The position numbers were made by a program, and so were the translations under genes. Of a stretch of DNA of 64,000 nucleotides, positions 59,570 to 64,000 are shown one piece after another. Under the pieces are notes generated by a model that worked only from the letters and a program-made list of their open reading frames with translations, did no database searches and was not told where the DNA came from. The DNA is from Cryptomeria japonica (lineage: Eukaryota; Streptophyta; Pinopsida; Cupressales; Cupressaceae): contig NC_081415.1 of NCBI RefSeq assembly GCF_030272615.1, positions 266,139,925 to 266,203,924 of the forward strand. The letters run 5' to 3'. The number at the start of each line of letters is the position of its first letter. Within the stretch, counting starts at the first letter, position 1.

Positions 59570-60352
59570 TGTAGACACCTAAAATTGTCCAGTCTAATTA
59601 AATAAATATTTTATTTATTTAATTACCTAAGCCTAATTCTTCTATTAATTAAATAAATCTTTATTTATTTAATTAATTCATTTATCCTCTTCTAGCCTTA
59701 TTTCTCATTTAAATAAATACATTTATTTATTTAAATTATCATTTTCCTAAATTAAATAAATATCTTATTTATTTAATTGATCCCACTTCTTCTATTAATT
59801 AAACAAATTTTAATTTATTTAATTAATTCATTAACCTTTTCCACCTATGACACATGTCATTCATTTCTTAATTCCTACACTACCTACCTCTTTCATTATT
59901 TTGGTATTTCTTTTACCTACCCTCTAATCCTAGCCGACCTCTCTTTTTACACCTCTCAATCTTAACCCTCCATTTCATATTATGTCTTCTATTTAAGAAG
60001 ATGCTTTCTTCATTGTCAAACCCTAATCACTCAGCCTAATCGACAATTTGGAGGACTCGACTACACTACGATTCTACTTGCAACCACATTCTGTTCTTTG
60101 TTGAGCTCTTGTGCATATGAAATCTGAGAGCAAATATATCAAGCAAGATCAATGGAGATAGGAAGAATGGAGATCAAAACCCTATTGGACATGTGATGGT
60201 ATAATCTTTCTGATTTCATTTGATTTGCATTGTCTTAGGTAATCTTCATATGTTATGGTGGATCTTTGTTGATTGTTAGGCTAGGGTTTTGTGGTTGAAT
60301 CCATTTAGTCTTTCAATATTGTTATTATTGTTATCCATTTTCACCATAAACA
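59570..60352 (+). repeat. 3' LTR of S, 783 bp
   Basis: Starts TGTAGACACC, ends CATAAACA, then ATCCT. Near-identical to 44237-45017, with only scattered differences, which supports a recent insertion. The same five palindromes are present. No gene is present. Confidence 0.95.
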
Positions 60353-61910
60353 ATCCTAAAATATTTGATCAAGCTAAAAATCAACCACATTGGCAAAAAG
60401 AAATGAAGGAAGAATATGATACTTTAATTTCTAACCAAACTTGGGATTTAGTTCCCTTGGCTCATGGTAAAAATCTTGTTTCTTGCAAGTGGCTTTATAA
60501 AACCAAACTGAATGCTAATAATCGAGTTAGTAAATTTAAAACTAGATTAGTTGCTAGAGGTTTTTCTCAAATTGAAGGCTTAGATTATACTAAAACTTTT
60601 GCTCCTGTTGCTAAAATGCCTACAATTAAACTTGTGCTTGCTTTAGCTTCTAGAATGAATTGGCCTATTCACCAAATGGATGTAAAAGTGCTTTTCTTAA
60701 TGGTGATTTACATGAAGAAATTTATATGTCTCAACCTCTTGGTTTTATTAAAGAAGGTAATGCACACTTAGTTTGTAAATTAAAGAAATCAATTTATGGA
60801 TTAAAGCAATCTCCTAGGGAGTGGTATTCAAAGATTAATGCATTCTTTCTTTCTCAAGGCTTTATTAGAAGTAAAAATGATCCTAACTTTTATATTAAAC
60901 ATAGTGAAGATGATATTATCATTATTATCTTGTATGTAGATGATTTGATTCTTACTTCAAGTTCCAATACTTTGATTTATGATATTAAGTTTCAACTTAA
61001 TCAAAAATTTCAAATGACTGATTTAGGTCTTTTACATTATTTCTTAGGAATGCAAATTTGGCAAACCTCTAAAGGAATTTTCTTATCTCAAAGTAAATAT
61101 GCTCAAGATCTCATAGATAAGTTTAAAATGAATGATGCTTACCATGTTTCGATTCCTATTGAATTAGGCACTAAGTTAATGCTTGATATGAAAACTCCTC
61201 TTGTTGATCCTACTTTGTATAGACAATTAGTTGGAAGTTTAAATTATTTAACTCTTACTAGGTCGGATATTGCTTATAGTGTTGGTTTGGTTTCAAGATT
61301 CATGTCTAAACCTCAACAAACACACTTTAAAGTTGCTAATAGAATTTTAAGATAAATTAAAGGAACTATTAATGTAGGTTTGTTTTATGATGCAAATTTT
61401 GATTTTACTTTAAAAGGTTTTACTGATTCCGATCTAGGTGGAGATCCCAATGATGGGAAATCTACTTGTGGTTATTGTTTTTTTGTTGGTTCAGGAGCAA
61501 TTTCTTGGAATAGTAAAAAACAACAATCTACCTCTCTTGGATCCACTGAAGCTGAGTACAAAGGATGCACTAATGCTTCCAAAGAAGTCTTGTGGCTTAG
61601 AAGACTACTTGAAGATTTGGGTCTACCTAAACATGAACCAACTCCATTGTATTGTGACAACCAAAGTGCCATTGCCTTGGCTAAAAAACCAGTTTTTCAT
61701 GCAAGGACAAAACACATTGCTCCCCAACACCACTTTATTAGAGAACAAATTGAAGACAAGCAAGTTTCACTCCTCTATTGCAAGGGGGAAGACCAAGTTG
61801 CAGATATTTTGACCAAGCCACTTTGTAAAGAAAAGTTCCAATTTCATTTTAAAAATATTGGATTGCAACCCATTGAAGGGTTTGATGTAAACTCCCCAAG
61901 CAAAGCTTAA
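60353..61910 (+). pseudogene. Copia reverse transcriptase and RNase H of Q
   Basis: Resumes Q after S. Reverse transcriptase starts near 60385 (HWQKEMKEEYDTLISNQTWD) with KTFAPVAKMPTIK. A frameshift in an A run near 60685 moves the frame. Then AFLNGDLHEEIYMSQP, an intact LYVDDLIL near 60935, and LGLLHYFLGMQI. A stop at about 61353 precedes RNase H (61380-61910), with FTDSDLGGDPNDGKST, STEAEYKG, YCDNQSAIALAKKP and the terminal DILTKPL block. The polypurine tract follows within eight bases of the stop codon. Confidence 0.93.
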
Positions 61911-61917
61911 GGGGGGG

Positions 61918-62216
61918 TGTTAGAATATTTAATCTTTACTTGGCTTAGGTTTATTTATATTTAGTTTAGGATATTCCTTTGGAATTCCTACATGTAGTTT
62001 GTCCTCTAGTACATGTGTGAGGACAAGTCATTTCTTTTATTTTCCTTTATTAAGGAATATTAGATTTCCTCCATAAGAGGATGTGGACACATGGCACACA
62101 CATTTTATAAATGATGGCATTCATAGATTTGGGAGTTACTTTGTAACTCCTCTCCTCATCTCTATTTAAGAGATGTCTCCTCTCTCATTTCTTCTTGGTG
62201 AAATTATTGTAAAGAG

Positions 62217-62265
<49 letters not shown>

Positions 62266-62454
62266 AGGCATTGCCTCATTCATAATATCACAAGGGGTTT
62301 TTCTTTGCTTTTCCCCTTTCAAAAGTTCTTGTGCCTCCTTCTTCACATTTGGGTGATTGCTCCAAGGTTTCTGCATTTCTCTTGGTAACATTTACTTCAT
62401 CAATAAACTTACTTGGATTTTGTTTTTCTTTCCTTGCTCTTGTATTTCCTTTCA
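61918..62454 (+). repeat. 3' LTR of Q, 537 bp, with expanded CT repeat
   Basis: Starts TGTTAGAATATTT, ends TTTCCTTTCA, then GGTTC. The CT tract spans about 62219-62260 against 15 bases in the left LTR, explaining most of the length difference. TATA-like CTATTTAAGAGATG near 62162. No gene is present. Confidence 0.95.
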
Positions 62455-62515
62455 GGTTCCCTATTAGATAAGATAAGCTTTCTCTAGTTGGGGTAGATTC
62501 TAGTTTGTGAACATA

Positions 62516-63100
62516 ATGTCTAGTAATGGGTATTCCTATGCTAATATACCAAGGTTTGATGGGTCAAACTATATCATTTGGAGTTCAAGAATGGAATTCT
62601 ATTTGTCTAGGTTAGGTTATGATGTCTAGATGTCAATTATGAATGGTTATATTATCCCCACTACTCCTCATACTAATCCTGATGATAAAAGAGAATATGA
62701 GTGCAATGCTAAAGCTAAGAATGTATTTCTCAAAGGGTTGTCTGAAACAGTGTCTTTGAAGGTCAAGAAATGTAAGTTTGCAAAGGACATATGGGATAGA
62801 CTGAATAAAATTTATGGAGAAGTGCCTAGCACTGATGATTCAAAATCCGAAAGGAAGAATAAAAAAGGATCAGATAAGTGTATGTATGATAAAAGTGGAT
62901 CAAACTGTAGCTTCAGGAAAGGTAGAAAGGAAACTCATCTATTCATGGCTCAAGAGATCCAAAATGAGGAGAAGACATCAAAGTGTGATAGTGGATCTCA
63001 ACTTAGCAATCAGAGCTTGTCTGGTAGTGATGAAGTAGATGAAAATGATGTTGTAGTGGATCTTGAAGGAGATGTAATGGCACTTTTCTCCAAGACTTAA
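62516..63100 (+). pseudogene. Copia Gag of R, shortened
   Basis: Starts MSSNGYSYANIPRFDGSNY, a classic copia Gag N terminus (target: PRFDGxNYxxW), and has an amber stop at 62627. It continues ECNAKAKNVFLKGLSETV and AKDIWDRLNKIYGE, then jumps to a C-terminal part with SDEVDENDVVVDLEGDVM and stops at 63100. The usual middle of the gag core appears lost. No protease or pol follows, so R is truncated here. Confidence 0.8.
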
Positions 63101-64000
63101 TTAATTATTTTCAGCATAATTAATAGATTAAATATAAATGTTAAGTTCATTTGTTAAAGGTAATTATCATTAAATTAGATGTAAATAACTATTGTAACTT
63201 TAACACGTAATAATTTGATAATAATTACAAAGTAAATTAATAAGACAATAAATAGAATAACATAACCACTTAATCTAGCCATATTAGCAGCAAATCATAT
63301 ATAAAGCATTCTCAATATCTTATAGCATCAAGGTTTTCCAATACTTATCTTAATCGTGAGCACTTGGAATAGGCATTCTCACTCCAAGAAGAGTCTAGTG
63401 GCCTTGGGACCTTTATAGCTATAGCACTCCATGGAGGACAGGTTCTTACATAGAACCTTGCATATTTTCTAGAATTCAAATAGTCACAGGTCTAGGCTCT
63501 TTTACAGCAAGTAAGCACTCCAGGAGGACAGGTTCTTACATAGAACCTTGCATGCCTTCACGACACAAAATAAACACAACCCTAGCTAGGACACTCCCGA
63601 GTGTACACTGTACCCCAAGTTGAACGTATGTTGCGTTCCCCTTCTTCAATGTCCATGCCAACCAATGACCTTAACCTTCATTCCTTTGTGCTCTTTGAAT
63701 TCCTATATTTCCTCCCATGGCCATGGCCCACCAAGCCAGCTTCTTCTTCTTCCTTGAGTGATCTCCATGCCCCCTTCCAAGTCTCACATGAATGACTTAT
63801 ATAACCTTTTAAGGGGTGGTTTCCAAACCGTCACACCCTTTCAAAAAGATCACCTTTATTTACTCTTTAATAAATATAATTATAACTCTCTTTTAAGAGA
63901 GTTTTTCATGTAAACTTCCTTTATTAACCTTTCTTTAAACCAAAGGATTATAATATCCTTTTTATCTTTTTATCTCCCTTTTTAATTCTAAAAGGGTTAT
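63101..64000. other. Unassigned AT-rich sequence with a repeated hairpin block
   Basis: No gene recognised. A block of about 39 bases occurs twice, 63424-63463 and 63515-63553. Each copy holds AGGTTCTTACATAGAACCT, a perfect seven-base stem around TACAT. An imperfect inverted repeat (AAGGGGTGG ... CACACCCTTT) lies at 63809-63840. It could be LTR or other repeat sequence following truncated R. Confidence 0.5.

Larger units (their letters stand above)
44237..60352 (+). mobile_element. Tat-like Ty3/gypsy element S with antisense PMD gene
   Basis: LTRs 44237-45017 and 59570-60352, with duplication ATCCT at 44232-44236 and 60353-60357. Gag-pol (47260-54757) is on the plus strand. A two-exon PMD gene (59346 to 56539) is on the minus strand between pol and the 3' LTR. 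The primer site is at 45021, and the polypurine tract AAAGAGGGGCAAAA ends at 59569. Lightly damaged and almost complete, S is probably one of the younger insertions. T has the same layout, in mirror orientation in this window. Confidence 0.95.
39613..62454 (+). mobile_element. Copia element Q, containing S
   Basis: LTRs 39613-40124 and 61918-62454, with duplication GGTTC at 39608-39612 and 62455-62459. The primer site TGGTATCAGAGCGGG is at 40125, and a polypurine tract ends in GGGGGGG at 61917. Gag, protease and integrase lie before S, reverse transcriptase and RNase H after it. It inserted into the leader of R between primer site and gag. Internal damage is light: one stop and a few frameshifts. 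Confidence 0.95.

Overview
The window looks like intergenic DNA from a plant nuclear genome rich in repeats. I found no host gene, tRNA, rRNA or CRISPR array. Almost every base belongs to LTR retrotransposons inserted inside one another. Ty1/copia elements primed from initiator tRNA-Met, a chromodomain Ty3/gypsy element, and Tat-like Ty3/gypsy elements with two RNase H domains and plant mobile domain (PMD) genes all point to a vascular plant, possibly a gymnosperm. The species cannot be fixed from the sequence. Most coding regions carry stops or frameshifts.

I use these names: O, R, P and Q (copia); G1 (chromovirus); N (non-autonomous copia-like); S and T (Tat-like gypsy). Nesting from target duplications and junctions: R (LTR end 39327-39589, gag 62516-63100) was invaded by O (1-4360 plus 39108-39326) and by Q (39613-62454, duplication GGTTC). 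O received G1 (4361-18665, minus). The right LTR of G1 received N (10878-17634, duplication TCATC) and P (from about 18666). P received T (20898-37818, duplication GTCAC/GTCGC). T received a solo LTR (25347-27043, duplication GTAGC). Q received S (44237-60352, duplication ATCCT). One deletion ending at 39107/39108 explains why P lacks its 3' half, G1 its outer LTR end, and O its gag and most of its 5' LTR.

The most interesting part is S and T. Each has gag-pol on one strand and, between pol and the 3' LTR, an oppositely oriented two-exon gene for a PMD protein with a coiled-coil tail. In both, a short motif is repeated in two clusters in the 5' leader and again, inverted, inside the PMD intron. 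The motif differs (GCGTCTGTGT in S, CATACGACA type in T) but the placement is the same. Both also carry arrays of small stem-loops whose stems vary while staying paired, and composite GGTGAAAAC hairpins just after pol. This resembles a self-regulation system built into the element: a protein plus its own dispersed cis sites. That functional reading is inference.

N is the second point of interest: complete LTRs, primer site and polypurine tract, but no reverse transcriptase or integrase. Instead it has a coiled-coil/zinc-knuckle reading frame and a reading frame of about 1,100 codons that I do not recognise. The last 900 bases hold a repeated hairpin and no recognisable gene.
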